Source of the DNA: Marinactinospora thermotolerans DSM 45154
GTDB taxonomy: Bacteria > Actinomycetota > Actinomycetes > Streptosporangiales > Streptosporangiaceae
Length of the DNA stretch: 64,000 bases
Reading direction: 5' to 3'
Assembly (NCBI RefSeq): GCF_900167435.1
Contig: NZ_FUWS01000003.1
Location: forward strand, 310,001-374,000
Shown here: positions 1 through 7,947 of the stretch, one piece after another
How positions within the stretch are numbered: position 1 is the first letter of the stretch
Layout: each line of letters begins with the position of its first letter
Translations under genes and position numbers: made by a program
The notes under the pieces: generated by a model
Told to the model about the DNA's origin: nothing
Seen by the model: only the letters and a program-made list of their open reading frames with translations
The model's database searches: none

Positions 1-1
1 C

Positions 2-355
2 CTGCGCAGCCGTGGCAGGTTCTGGCTGGCCAGCCGCCCCGACACCGTGCTGCTGTGGGACGCCGGCGGGGGAGCCCTCGCCATCGAACCCGCCGGCCCG
101 TGGCTGGCGGCGCTGCCCGAGGGGGCGTGGGAGCTCGCCTCCGAGGCGCGCCGGGCCGCGGCCCGCATGGACTGGGACCCCGAGACGGGGGATCGCGGCC
201 AGTGCCTCTCCTTCACCGGCATCGACCTGGACGAGGAGCGGCTCGTCGCCCTCCTGGACGCCTGCCTGCTCACCGACGAGGAGATGGGGGAACCCGGCGG
301 GCCGTGGACCCGGCACACCGACCCGTTCGCCGAGATCCTCGACGCCGCCTCCTGA
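2..355 (+). CDS. CobW/COG0523 family GTPase, C-terminal part
   Basis: The reading frame is open from the window edge and ends at TGA 353-355. It encodes the C-terminal CobW_C domain, with the motif [13 protein letters not shown] at the start followed by the Trp/Gly-rich sheet typical of COG0523 metal-chaperone GTPases. The N-terminal G domain lies outside the window. COG0523 proteins of zinc regulons are thought to deliver zinc to client enzymes during starvation. Here the gene sits 50 bp upstream of zinc-independent ribosomal protein genes and near zur, so a role as a Zur-controlled zinc chaperone is inferred. The family call is firm, the metal is contextual. Confidence 0.85.
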   Translation: MRSRGRFWLASRPDTVLLWDAGGGALAIEPAGPWLAALPEGAWELASEARRAAARMDWDPETGDRGQCLSFTGIDLDEERLVALLDACLLTDEEMGEPGGPWTRHTDPFAEILDAAS

Positions 356-405
356 GACTCCGGCCGCGCGCCAGGACCCGACCACCTGAAAGGAAGAACC
401 CGGAC

Positions 406-651
406 ATGGCACCGTCTCGCAAGACCGCACCCCGCCGATTCGCCAACCCGCTCCGCGGCGTCGACTACATCGACTACAAGGACGTCGACCTCCTGCGCAA
501 GTTCATCTCCGACAAGGGGAAGATCCGCAGCCGGCGCGTCACCCGGGTGACCGTGCGCCAGCAGCGCCTGATCGCCAAGGCGATCAAGAACGCCCGCGAG
601 ATGGCGCTGCTGCCCTACGGGTCCACGACCTCCGGACGCGGGGGCGAGTGA
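406..651 (+). CDS. rpsR: 30S ribosomal protein bS18, zinc-independent paralogue
   Basis: 81 aa. The core from residue 15 onward ([20 protein letters not shown], then [19 protein letters not shown]) is diagnostic of bS18, a small-subunit protein that pairs with bS6. There is no CxxC motif, so it is the Cys-free form that replaces the zinc-binding version when zinc is scarce. ATG 406 follows an AAGGAAG ribosome-binding site by about 10 nt. It lies between the CobW gene and rpmB, the usual alternative ribosomal protein group of actinobacterial Zur regulons. A housekeeping copy would be expected elsewhere in the genome. Confidence 0.93.
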   Translation: MAPSRKTAPRRFANPLRGVDYIDYKDVDLLRKFISDKGKIRSRRVTRVTVRQQRLIAKAIKNAREMALLPYGSTTSGRGGE

Positions 652-736
652 CCGGCCGGGCGTCCCCGTCCCCGGGACGCCCGGCCCCCACGGCGTCCGG
701 ACCCGCCGGGCGCCCCGATCCACGGAAGGAACGACG

Positions 737-973
737 ATGTCGAAGATCTGCCAGGTGACGGGGAAGGCCCCCGCCTTCGGCAACAGCGTCTCGCACTCCC
801 ACCGGCGCACCAAGAGGCGGTTCGACCCCAACATCCAGACCAAGCGGTACTGGCTGCCCAGCGAACAGCGTTACGTCCGGCTGCGCGTCAGCGCCAAGGG
901 CATCCGGGTCATCGACCGGCAGGGGATCGAGCGCGTGGTCGCGCAGATGCGCGCCCGGGGCGAGAAGGTCTGA
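737..973 (+). CDS. rpmB: 50S ribosomal protein bL28, zinc-independent paralogue
   Basis: 78 aa. The bL28 signature is clear in [19 protein letters not shown] and the C-terminal [12 protein letters not shown]. Zinc-binding L28 proteins carry two CxxC pairs; this one has a single Cys near the N-terminus and therefore belongs to the C-minus, zinc-independent class. A GGAAGGA ribosome-binding site precedes ATG 737. The gene is followed after only 3 nt by rpsN, so the two are co-transcribed and probably translationally linked. In many actinomycetes rpmG (L33) sits between them; it is absent here. Confidence 0.93.
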   Translation: MSKICQVTGKAPAFGNSVSHSHRRTKRRFDPNIQTKRYWLPSEQRYVRLRVSAKGIRVIDRQGIERVVAQMRARGEKV

Positions 974-976
974 ACA

Positions 977-1282
977 ATGGCGAAGAAGAGCAAGATCGTC
1001 CGCAACGAGCAGCGCGCCCGGATCGTCGCGGCCCACGCCGAGCGCCGGGCCGAGCTGAAGCGGATCATCAAGAGCCCGCACAGCACCCCGCAGGAGCGGG
1101 ACGCGGCGGTGCGGGCGCTGGCCCGGCAGCCGCGTGACGCCAGCGCCACCCGGCTGCGCAACCGCGACGCCATCGACGGACGTCCCCGCGGCCACCTGCG
1201 CCGATTCGGACTCTCGCGCATCCGCTTCCGCGAGATGGCCCATCGCGGGGAACTGCCCGGGGTCACCAAGTCCAGCTGGTAG
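977..1282 (+). CDS. rpsN: 30S ribosomal protein uS14, zinc-independent long form
   Basis: 101 aa, the length of the long C-minus S14 form; zinc-binding S14 is about 61 aa with CxxC-x12-CxxC. The start [13 protein letters not shown] and the C-terminal block [20 protein letters not shown] with the ending VTKSSW are canonical for uS14. No Cys is present. It completes the S18-L28-S14 set that frees ribosome-bound zinc under starvation. The start codon is 3 nt after the rpmB stop, with GAGAAGG in the rpmB end as the likely ribosome-binding site. A strong hairpin follows at 1431-1460. Confidence 0.95.
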   Translation: MAKKSKIVRNEQRARIVAAHAERRAELKRIIKSPHSTPQERDAAVRALARQPRDASATRLRNRDAIDGRPRGHLRRFGLSRIRFREMAHRGELPGVTKSSW

Positions 1283-1430
1283 CGCCGGACGGGACGGCGG
1301 CCCGCCGGTCCCGTCCGCGAACCGCTCCCGGCCCACGCCGTGCCAGGGAAAGGGGCGCGGGAGCGAACCCGACCGTCTTTTCGTCGTACTCCCGGGTGTT
1401 TCCACGGCGCTCGGTGGATCCGGGGCAGCA

Positions 1431-1460
1431 CGGGCCACGGCCGGGACCGGCCGTGGCCCG
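1431..1460 (+). terminator. Hairpin terminator after rpsN
   Basis: A perfect 12-bp inverted repeat (CGGGCCACGGCC / GGCCGTGGCCCG) with a 6-nt loop. It lies 150 bp after rpsN and 35 bp before zur. There is no T-tract, as is common in high-GC actinobacteria. It may separate the ribosomal genes from zur. Confidence 0.55.
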
Positions 1461-1494
1461 CTCGCCGTCCCGGGTGGGGCAGAGAGGTGCCTGA

Positions 1495-1875
1495 ATGGCC
1501 AGATACGACGCCGAGGTGCTGCGGGCGCTCGGCCGGGAATCCTTCTTCCGTAGCGCCCAGGAGGTCCACGCCCTCGTGGTGCGGACGACGGGCCGCAAAC
1601 CGAGTCTGTCCACGGTCTACCGGACGCTGCGGCGGCTGGCCGAGGAGGGGGCCGTCGACACCGTCCACTCGCCCGACGGGGAGCGCCTCTACCGTCGGTG
1701 CGGCAGTGTGGCGCACCACCACCATTTGCTCTGCCGGGGGTGCGGCCGGGTGCAGGAGGTGGCCGAGCCGGGGGTGATCGCGGCCTTCGTCGAGCAGGTC
1801 GCGGCGACGAGCGGCTACCGTTCGCTCCACCACCTCTTCGAGCTGTCGGGGCTCTGCCCGGCCTGCGACGACTAG
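1495..1875 (+). CDS. zur: Fur-family zinc uptake repressor Zur
   Basis: 126 aa Fur-family regulator. The winged-helix half includes LSTVYRTLRRLAEEGAVDTV, the recognition-helix region of Fur/Zur proteins. The dimerisation and metal-binding half has HHHHLLCRGC at about residues 78-87 and CPAC at the C-terminus, giving the structural CxxC pairs. Zur binds DNA as a zinc-loaded dimer and represses zinc uptake and alternative ribosomal protein genes. Assignment as Zur rather than FurA or Nur rests on the neighbours: zinc-independent ribosomal proteins upstream and an Azt zinc importer downstream. An AGAGGTG site precedes ATG 1495. Confidence 0.88.
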   Translation: MARYDAEVLRALGRESFFRSAQEVHALVVRTTGRKPSLSTVYRTLRRLAEEGAVDTVHSPDGERLYRRCGSVAHHHHLLCRGCGRVQEVAEPGVIAAFVEQVAATSGYRSLHHLFELSGLCPACDD

Positions 1876-1900
1876 GCCCTCCGTCTCGGGATCGGCGCGG

Positions 1901-1922
1901 CGCCGCCCCGCGTGGGGCGGCG
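1901..1922 (+). terminator. Hairpin terminator after zur
   Basis: A perfect 9-bp inverted repeat (CGCCGCCCC / GGGGCGGCG) with loop GCGT, starting 25 bp after the zur stop. It is the likely transcription end of zur. Confidence 0.5.
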
Positions 1923-2836
1923 GCCGTGTCGGGTCCGGACGCGCCGGGAACGCCCGGGGGCGGACCGCCGTTGGCGAGCACGCCGGTGGGTCCCGCGGCC
2001 GGTGGTCCGCTCGCCGGTGGGCGCGGAGGCGGTGCGGCCGATCCTTCTCCTGGGCACGGACTCCGCACCCGCCTCCGCGTGGATGCGGGCCGGGCCGGAC
2101 GCCCTTCCTCGGGCGTCCCGCTGACGCGCGGGTGATGCCCCACGACCCCGGTGGCCGGTCTGTGCCCTTCTCCCTCGGGCCGGAAGGTCAGGGGCGCGGA
2201 CGCGGGGAACGCTCCCGCCTGTGCAAGGCGCCCGCCGTCCCTTCGCGCTGTCGCGCGACGGCCGCCGCCCCCTACTCAGGGTGGAGCGCGGCCTCCGGGC
2301 GGGAGGCGTCCATGGCCCGGCCCCGTCTCCCCGGCCACCCGGCGGGTATTCACGCGGACGCCACCTCACAGGGGTGGGTGTGTCCGCAGGTCGGTCCGTC
2401 TCGCGCGTTCACGCCCCGCCGCCGCGGACCGGCACCCTCAGGGGCCGTGAAGTCGGGTCCGCCCCGCCTCGAACGCCGACCGACCCGCTGCTCGGCGCCG
2501 CGGTGGACACCTGTCCACGGGGCGGCGCGGTAGCGGGAACCTCTCCCGCCCGGCCCCGCGCCTCCATCTCCGAGACCCATGGCACCGCGCCGGAACCGCG
2601 AAGACCCTTGCGGGGTCGGACCGGCCCCGGAACGGGCCGGTGGTCGACGGCTCCGTTCGCGAGGTGGCGGGCGGCGAGACGGAACGGGGCGCGCACGTCG
2701 GCGGCGGGCGTCCACGTCATCCGGGACGGGTTCCCCTCAGCGGGATCGGCCCGGCACCGTCCCGTATATGGGGAGTGTGCCCGCCCACGGGGAGCGTGGC
2801 CCCGGCCGGGTCCGCCTCGGCCGGCGTTCCAACGGG
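1923..2836. other. Gene-free interval between zur and aztA
   Basis: About 0.9 kb of GC-rich sequence with long open frames on both strands. Their translations are Arg/Pro/Gly-rich low-complexity products with no recognisable domain and no consistent codon bias. I see no coding region, repeat or structured RNA. It lies between the ends of zur (+) and aztA (-), so it need not contain promoters. Confidence 0.5.
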
Positions 2837-3529
2837 TCACCCGGTCGCCGAGGGCACCTCTTCCGCGACGGCGGCGTTGTGGGGCCGGGAGGACAGCCGG
2901 CCCTCGCTCAGGACCAGGCGGTGGCCGGCCTGTCGGGCGGCGTCGGCGTCGTGGGTCGCGTGGACCACGGTGACCCCCTCCGCGCCGAGTCCGGCCAGCA
3001 CGTCGGCCATCGTGTCGCGAGAGGCGGCGTCCAGACCGGTGGCGGGCTCGTCCAGCAGGAGCAGGTCGGACTCCTGGGCCAGCCCCTGGGCGAGCAGCGC
3101 GCGCTGGCGTTGACCGCCGGACAGGGCGCCCAGGGGGCGGCCGGCCAGGTCGGCGATGCCCATGCGTTCCATGCACGTCTCGACGACCGCCCGGTCGTGC
3201 TTGGTGAACCGCCTGATCGGTCCCAGGTGGGACCAGCGTCCCATGGCGACCGTCTCGCGGACGGTCAGGGGGAGGGCGTCGGAGACCGCGCTGCGCTGGA
3301 GGACGAGGGCGGGGCGCGCGCGGTGATGGCGGTGCACGGTGCCCGTGTCCGGGGGGTGCACGCCGGCCAGGAGGGCCAGGAGCGTCGACTTGCCCGACCC
3401 GTTGGGGCCGACCAGGGCGGTGACCTGGTGTGCCGGGATCTCCGCGCTCACATCGTGCAGAACCGTCCGTTTTCCGTATGAAGCGGTGATTTTGTGAAGT
3501 ATGACCGCTTTTCTGGCGTGATGTTCCAC
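2837..3529 (-). CDS. aztA: Zinc ABC transporter ATP-binding protein AztA
   Basis: 230 aa ABC ATPase of the metal-importer (ZnuC/AztA) group. Walker A GPNGSGKST is at residues 41-49, the signature LSGGQRQRALLAQGL in the middle, Walker B LLLLDEPATGLD follows, and the switch His is in VVHATHD. GTG 3529 is chosen because AGGGGG precedes it by 5 nt. It is transcribed divergently from aztB, with a Zur-type box in the 40-bp gap, so both arms should be repressed together when zinc is sufficient. It would energise import through AztB, with AztC as the binding protein. Confidence 0.88.
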   Translation of the reverse strand: MEHHARKAVILHKITASYGKRTVLHDVSAEIPAHQVTALVGPNGSGKSTLLALLAGVHPPDTGTVHRHHRARPALVLQRSAVSDALPLTVRETVAMGRWSHLGPIRRFTKHDRAVVETCMERMGIADLAGRPLGALSGGQRQRALLAQGLAQESDLLLLDEPATGLDAASRDTMADVLAGLGAEGVTVVHATHDADAARQAGHRLVLSEGRLSSRPHNAAVAEEVPSATG

Positions 3530-3547
3530 ACTGTCCCCCTGTGGTTT

Positions 3548-3562
3548 TGATAATGATTTTCA
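3548..3562. promoter_or_regulatory. Zur box in the aztA-aztB divergent promoter
   Basis: TGATAATGATTTTCA is a 7-1-7 near-palindrome with one mismatch and fits the actinobacterial Zur operator class. It sits in the 40-bp gap between divergent zinc-importer genes, 8 bp upstream of GTG 3570 and 18 bp from GTG 3529. It also overlaps a GATAAT sequence that could be the -10 of aztB, so bound Zur would block the promoter. Its reverse complement, TGAAAATCATTATCA, matches the boxes at 48123 and 52215. Confidence 0.8.
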
Positions 3563-3569
3563 TTGTACG

Positions 3570-4457
3570 GTGTTCGCCATGGACTGGTTGACCGCACCCT
3601 TCGAGGTGTCCTTCGTGGCCCGAGCCCTGTGGGGCGGGCTCCTCGTCTCGGGGATCTGCGCCCTGGCGGGAACGTGGGTGGTGCTGCGCGGCATGGCCTT
3701 CCTCGGCGACGCGATGTCGCACGGGATGCTTCCGGGGGTGGCGTTGGCCTCCCTGCTGGGCGGCAACCTGTTCGTGGGGGCCGCGCTCAGCGCCGCCGCG
3801 ATGGCGCTGGGGGTGAGCGCCCTGTCGCGCTCGCCGCGCCTGTCCCAGGACACCGGCATCGGGCTGCTGTTCGTCGGGATGCTCTCCCTGGGCGTCATCA
3901 TCGTCTCCCACTCCCGTTCCTTCGCCGTGGACCTGACCGGGTTCCTCTTCGGAGACGTCCTGGCGGTGCGCGGCCAAGACCTGGCCGTGCTCGCCGGAGC
4001 GCTGGTGGTCGCCCTGGCCGTCTCGCTCGTGGCTCACCGTTCCTTCGTGGCCCTGGCCTTCGACCCCCGCAAGGCCGCCACGCTGGGCCTGCGCCCCCGC
4101 CTCGCGCACGTGGTGATGCTGGGACTGGTGACGCTCGCGATCGTCGCCTCCTTCCACGTGGTGGGCACGCTGCTGGTCTTCGGGCTGCTGATCGCGCCTC
4201 CGGCGGCGGTGGTGCTGTGGGCGCGGCGCATCCCCGTGGTCATGGCCGGGGCCGCCCTGCTGGGGGCGCTCGCCACCTTCACCGGCCTGCTGGTCTCGTG
4301 GCACCTGGGCACCGCGGCGGGAGCCACGATCGCCGCGGTCGCGGTCCTGTTCTTCTTCATCTCAGCGTTCGCGGCGTCCCTGCGCGACCGCCGCTCGGCG
4401 GTCCTGACGCCGGCCTCCCCCGAGGCATCCCACAAGGAGTTCGAGGTCACACGATGA
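3570..4457 (+). CDS. aztB: Zinc ABC transporter permease AztB
   Basis: 295 aa, a polytopic ABC-3 family permease with about eight hydrophobic segments. The early motif LRGMAFLGDAMSHGMLPGVA is the conserved Znu/Mnt permease signature. HVVGTLLVFGLLIAPPAA is the second signature block. It forms the membrane channel for zinc with AztA and AztC. Two starts are possible: GTG 3570 and ATG 3579. Neither has a clear ribosome-binding site and both lie right behind the Zur box, so a leaderless transcript is plausible. The stop overlaps the next gene's start (ATGA), indicating translational coupling. Confidence 0.9.
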   Translation: MFAMDWLTAPFEVSFVARALWGGLLVSGICALAGTWVVLRGMAFLGDAMSHGMLPGVALASLLGGNLFVGAALSAAAMALGVSALSRSPRLSQDTGIGLLFVGMLSLGVIIVSHSRSFAVDLTGFLFGDVLAVRGQDLAVLAGALVVALAVSLVAHRSFVALAFDPRKAATLGLRPRLAHVVMLGLVTLAIVASFHVVGTLLVFGLLIAPPAAVVLWARRIPVVMAGAALLGALATFTGLLVSWHLGTAAGATIAAVAVLFFFISAFAASLRDRRSAVLTPASPEASHKEFEVTR

Positions 4458-5659
4458 TGTTCGGTAACCGATCGGCGATCCCGCCCAGCACGCTGGTGGC
4501 GGCGCTCCTGCTGACGGCGGGGTGCGCCTCCGCCGGCCAGGAAGCGCCCCCGGAGGCGGCGTCCCCCGAGGCGACCCCGCACGGCTACGTCGAAGGCGCC
4601 CAGGAGATGGCCGAGCCGCAGTGGCGTCTGGTCATGGCCGACACCGCGGACGGCGCCCTGTACACGCTGGACCCGGCGACCGAGGAGGTCGCCGAGGTGG
4701 GACGGGCCGAAGGGGTCCGGGAGGTCGCCACCGACGGCAGATTCGCCTACTTCGGCGGCGCAGCCGGCACGGCGATCCTCGACAGCGGGACCTGGACGGT
4801 CGACCACGGCGACCACTCGCACTACTACGTGGCCGAGACCCGGCTCGTGGGAGAGGTCGAGGCCGGCGCCGGACTGGAGGTCACCGGCGACCTCGCCGTC
4901 AGCACGCTGTCCTCGGACGGCGGCGCCACGGTGCTGGACCGTCCCGCGCTGGAGGACGGGGAGATCACCGAGACCGCCGCCCTCGACGAGGAGGTGGCCC
5001 TCGCCTACGGCGGGCACCTGCTCGTCGTGGACGGTGACGGCGTTCGGCTGCTGGACCGGGCCGGAGAGCCGGTGCGGGCCACGGTCGAAGAGGACTGCCC
5101 GTCCCCGCAGGGACAGGCGGTCACCCGCCGCGGGGCCGTCCTGGGCTGCTCCGACGGCGCGCTGCTGGTGACCGAGGGCGAGGGCGAGGACGCGGTGCCC
5201 GTGGTGGAGAAGATCCCCTATCCCGAGGACGCCGACGCCGGACCCGTCGAGAGCCTGGAACACCGTCCCGGCACCCCGGTCCTGGCCGGCCGCGCCGGTG
5301 ACGAGGGCGTGTGGGTGCTCGACATCGCCGCCCGGGAGTGGACCCTGCTCGACACGGGACCCACGGTCGCGGTGAGCGCCGCGGGCGAGGACATGCCCGT
5401 CCTGGTGCTCGGCGCCGACGGCACCCTGCGCTCCTACGACCCCGCCACCGGCGAGGAGACCGCGGCAACGGAGCTGATGGAGCCGCCGGCGGAGGATGCC
5501 GCGACGGCCCCGGTCATCCGGATCGACACGGCCCGCGCCTACGTCAACGACCCCGCGGCCGGCGCGGTCCACGAGATCGACTACAACGACGACCTGCGCC
5601 TGGCACGCACCTTCGAGCCGGGGTTCACCCCCGACCTCATGGTTGAGACGGGCTGGTGA
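4454..5659 (+). CDS. AztD-like secreted protein, lipoprotein signal
   Basis: 401 aa. The N-terminus is hydrophobic and ends in the lipobox-like LLTAGC at about residues 16-21, so it is probably a lipoprotein. The rest is built of repeated beta-strand units with phrases such as ALYTLDPATEEV and LRSYDPATGEE, which suggests a beta-propeller like AztD. A HGDHSHYY cluster near residue 120 could bind zinc. It overlaps aztB by ATGA and aztC by GTGA. The gene at 6669 is a second, better match to AztD, so the system has two paralogues flanking AztC. A role in extracytoplasmic zinc handling is inferred. Confidence 0.7.
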   Translation: MMFGNRSAIPPSTLVAALLLTAGCASAGQEAPPEAASPEATPHGYVEGAQEMAEPQWRLVMADTADGALYTLDPATEEVAEVGRAEGVREVATDGRFAYFGGAAGTAILDSGTWTVDHGDHSHYYVAETRLVGEVEAGAGLEVTGDLAVSTLSSDGGATVLDRPALEDGEITETAALDEEVALAYGGHLLVVDGDGVRLLDRAGEPVRATVEEDCPSPQGQAVTRRGAVLGCSDGALLVTEGEGEDAVPVVEKIPYPEDADAGPVESLEHRPGTPVLAGRAGDEGVWVLDIAAREWTLLDTGPTVAVSAAGEDMPVLVLGADGTLRSYDPATGEETAATELMEPPAEDAATAPVIRIDTARAYVNDPAAGAVHEIDYNDDLRLARTFEPGFTPDLMVETGW

Positions 5660-6606
5660 GGAACATGCGCGCTCTTTCGTCCCGTCCCCGAGGCCGGGCG
5701 CTGCTCCCCGCCGTCCTCGCCCTGCTCCTGACCGCGGTCGCGTCCGGCTGCGCCGCGGAGGGAGAGCAACGCTCCGGCATCGTGGTCACCACCAACATCC
5801 TCGGCGACATCACCCGCAACATCGTCGGTGACCAGGCCGAAGTGACGGTGCTGATGAAACCCGGTGCCGACCCGCACTCCTTCGGGATCTCGGCGCAGGA
5901 GGCGGCCCTGCTGGAGAACGCCGAACTCGTCATCCACAACGGCCTCGGCCTGGAGGAGGGCGTACACCGCAACGTCGAGGCCGCCGACCAGGCGGGTGTG
6001 CCCACCCTCGCCGTCGGGGAGGCCGTCGACCCGATCGACTACACCGAGGGCGAGACACAGGGACAGGCCGACCCGCACTTTTGGACCGACCCGGTCCGTG
6101 TCCGCCAGGCCGTCGACCTCATCGCCGCCCAGGTCTCCGAACAGGTCGACGGCGTCGACACCGAACGGATCCAGGCCAACGCCGAGGAGTACGGCGGGCA
6201 GATCGACGAGCTGCACGAGGAGAACACGCGCGCCTTCGCCGAGATCCCCGAGGAGCGGCGCAGGCTGGTCACCAACCACCACGTCTTCGGCTACCTCGCC
6301 CAGCGCTACGACTTCGAGGTCATCGGCGCGGTGATCCCCAGCGGCACCACCCTGGCCTCGCCGAGCGCCTCGGACCTGGAATCCCTCTCCAGCGCGGTCG
6401 AGCAGGCCGGCGTCCCGGCGGTCTTCGCCGACTCCTCCCAGCCCGACCGTCTCGCCCGGGTCATGGCCGAAGAGGCCGGCCTGGACATCGAGGTCATCCC
6501 GCTCTTCTCCGAGTCCCTCACCGCGGAGGGCGAGGGCGCGGCCACCTACGTGGAGATGACCCGCGCCAACACCGACGCCATCGTGCGCGGCCTGACGCGG
6601 GAGTGA
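5656..6606 (+). CDS. aztC: Zinc ABC transporter substrate-binding protein AztC
   Basis: 316 aa cluster A-I metal-binding protein. A signal peptide ends in a lipobox-like VASGC near residue 32. Probable zinc ligands are the His in PGADPHSFG (residue 74), the His in ADPHFWTDP, the His of TNHHVFGYL and an acidic residue near the C-terminus (VFADSSQ). The long His-rich loop of ZnuA is replaced by a short acidic loop (YTEGETQGQ), as expected for AztC proteins that rely on AztD. GTG 5656 overlaps the previous stop; ATG 5665 is the alternative start. It hands zinc to AztB. Confidence 0.88.
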   Translation: MRNMRALSSRPRGRALLPAVLALLLTAVASGCAAEGEQRSGIVVTTNILGDITRNIVGDQAEVTVLMKPGADPHSFGISAQEAALLENAELVIHNGLGLEEGVHRNVEAADQAGVPTLAVGEAVDPIDYTEGETQGQADPHFWTDPVRVRQAVDLIAAQVSEQVDGVDTERIQANAEEYGGQIDELHEENTRAFAEIPEERRRLVTNHHVFGYLAQRYDFEVIGAVIPSGTTLASPSASDLESLSSAVEQAGVPAVFADSSQPDRLARVMAEEAGLDIEVIPLFSESLTAEGEGAATYVEMTRANTDAIVRGLTRE

Positions 6607-6668
6607 CCTCCCGACCTTTGGCGGGGCCTCACGGCCCCGTCCCACCCCGATGATGAAAGCAGGAGAAC

Positions 6669-7868
6669 ATGTCACACCCCCTCGGCATCCGGCGACGCCC
6701 CGGCCGGGCCGCCGTCCTCCCCGCGCTGATCGCCCTCGGCCTGACGGCGACGGCCTGCGGCGGCGGCGAACCCGAACCCGAGGAGTCCGGATCCGCCGCC
6801 GCGGGCGGGAGCGCCACCGAGGTGGCCGCGCCCATCGTGACCACCTACGACGGTGGGATCTACGTCATCGACGGTGAGACGTTCGAGGTCGTCGAGGACA
6901 TCCCCCTCGAAGGCTTCAACCGGCTCAACCCGGCCGGCGACGGGCGCCACGTCCTGGTGTCCACCTCGACCGGGTTCCGCGTCCTCGACGCGGTCGGCGC
7001 CGAACTGACCGACGTCGAGTTCGAGGCGTCCAAGCCCGGGCACGCGGTCCACCACGCCGACAGGACGGTCCTGTTCGCCGACGGAACCGGGGAGATCACC
7101 GTCTTCGACCCCGCTGACCTGGGCGACGGCCTGCCCGAGACCGAGACCCACACCACCGAGCACGCTCACCACGGCGTTGCCGTGCGCCTGGCTGACGGCT
7201 CGATGGTGGTCACCCTCGGTGACGAGGAGGAGCGTCCCGGCATCCAGGTCCGCGACGCCAACGGCGAGGAGATCACGCGCAACGAGGACTGCCCGGGCGT
7301 CCACGGCGAGGCCACCGCGAAGGACGAGGCCGTGGTCATCGGCTGTGAGACCGGCGTGCTGATCTACCAGGACGGCGAGATCACCAAGGTCGACAGCCCC
7401 GACGAGTACGGGCGCATCGGCAACCAGGCCGGGCACGAGGAGTCGCAGTACGTTCTGGGTGACTACAAGACCGACCCCGACGCCGAACTGGAGCGCCCCG
7501 AGCGCGTCTCCGTGGTCGACACCGCCTCCGGCGAGCTGGAGCTGGTCGACCTGGGCACCAGCTACAGCTTCCGCTCCCTGGCCCGCGGCCCGCACGGCGA
7601 GGGGCTGATCCTGGGCACCGACGGCGCCATCCACGTCATCGACATGGAGAAGGCCGAGGTCACCGACACGATCCCGGTCATCGGCGAGTGGGAGGAGCCC
7701 ATCGAGTGGCAGCAGCCCCGTCCCACGATCTTCGTGCGCGACCACACCGCCTACGTGACCGACCCCGGTGAGAAGCGGCTCTACGCCGTCGACATCGAGA
7801 GCGGGGAGGTCACGTCGGAGACGGAGCTGCCCGAGGCCTCCAACGAGATCACCGGCGTCACCGGCTGA
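6669..7868 (+). CDS. aztD: Zinc metallochaperone AztD
   Basis: 399 aa secreted lipoprotein with signal peptide and lipobox LTATAC at about residues 25-30. Beta-propeller-type repeats follow, including YVIDGETFEVVEDIPL, IQVRDANGEE and LYAVDIESGEVTSE. His residues lie in PGHAVHHAD and TTEHAHHGVAV, two places where AztD proteins bind zinc. AztD is the extracytoplasmic chaperone that transfers zinc directly to AztC. The gene follows aztC after 62 bp that contain a small GGGGCC/GGCCCC hairpin. An AGGAG ribosome-binding site precedes ATG 6669. Confidence 0.85.
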   Translation: MSHPLGIRRRPGRAAVLPALIALGLTATACGGGEPEPEESGSAAAGGSATEVAAPIVTTYDGGIYVIDGETFEVVEDIPLEGFNRLNPAGDGRHVLVSTSTGFRVLDAVGAELTDVEFEASKPGHAVHHADRTVLFADGTGEITVFDPADLGDGLPETETHTTEHAHHGVAVRLADGSMVVTLGDEEERPGIQVRDANGEEITRNEDCPGVHGEATAKDEAVVIGCETGVLIYQDGEITKVDSPDEYGRIGNQAGHEESQYVLGDYKTDPDAELERPERVSVVDTASGELELVDLGTSYSFRSLARGPHGEGLILGTDGAIHVIDMEKAEVTDTIPVIGEWEEPIEWQQPRPTIFVRDHTAYVTDPGEKRLYAVDIESGEVTSETELPEASNEITGVTG

Positions 7869-7872
7869 TCGA

Positions 7873-7900
7873 GGTCGTCGCGCGTCGGCGCGTGACGACC
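7873..7900 (+). terminator. First hairpin after aztD
   Basis: A 12-bp stem with one G-U pair and a 4-nt loop, starting 5 bp after the aztD stop. It is the likely end of the azt operon. Confidence 0.6.
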
Positions 7901-7919
7901 GAGGAACGCCATGACGGTC

Positions 7920-7947
7920 GGGGGCGCGTGCCAGGGCACGCGCCCCC
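7920..7947 (+). terminator. Second, perfect hairpin after aztD
   Basis: A perfect 13-bp inverted repeat (GGGGGCGCGTGCC / GGCACGCGCCCCC) only 20 bp after the first hairpin. Tandem terminators behind the zinc-importer operon are the simplest reading. Confidence 0.6.

Noticed and set aside
3548-3562. Reading the box as a bacterial Fur iron box (TGATAAT-type 7-1-7)
   Set aside because: The sequence is similar, but in actinobacteria iron control uses IdeR/DmdR, and this box controls zinc transporters. Zur is preferred; Fur paralogues are not excluded.
2409-4304. A 631-residue minus-strand frame over aztA and aztB
   Set aside because: It is His/Gln/Gly-rich and antisense to the aztB signature; no domain.
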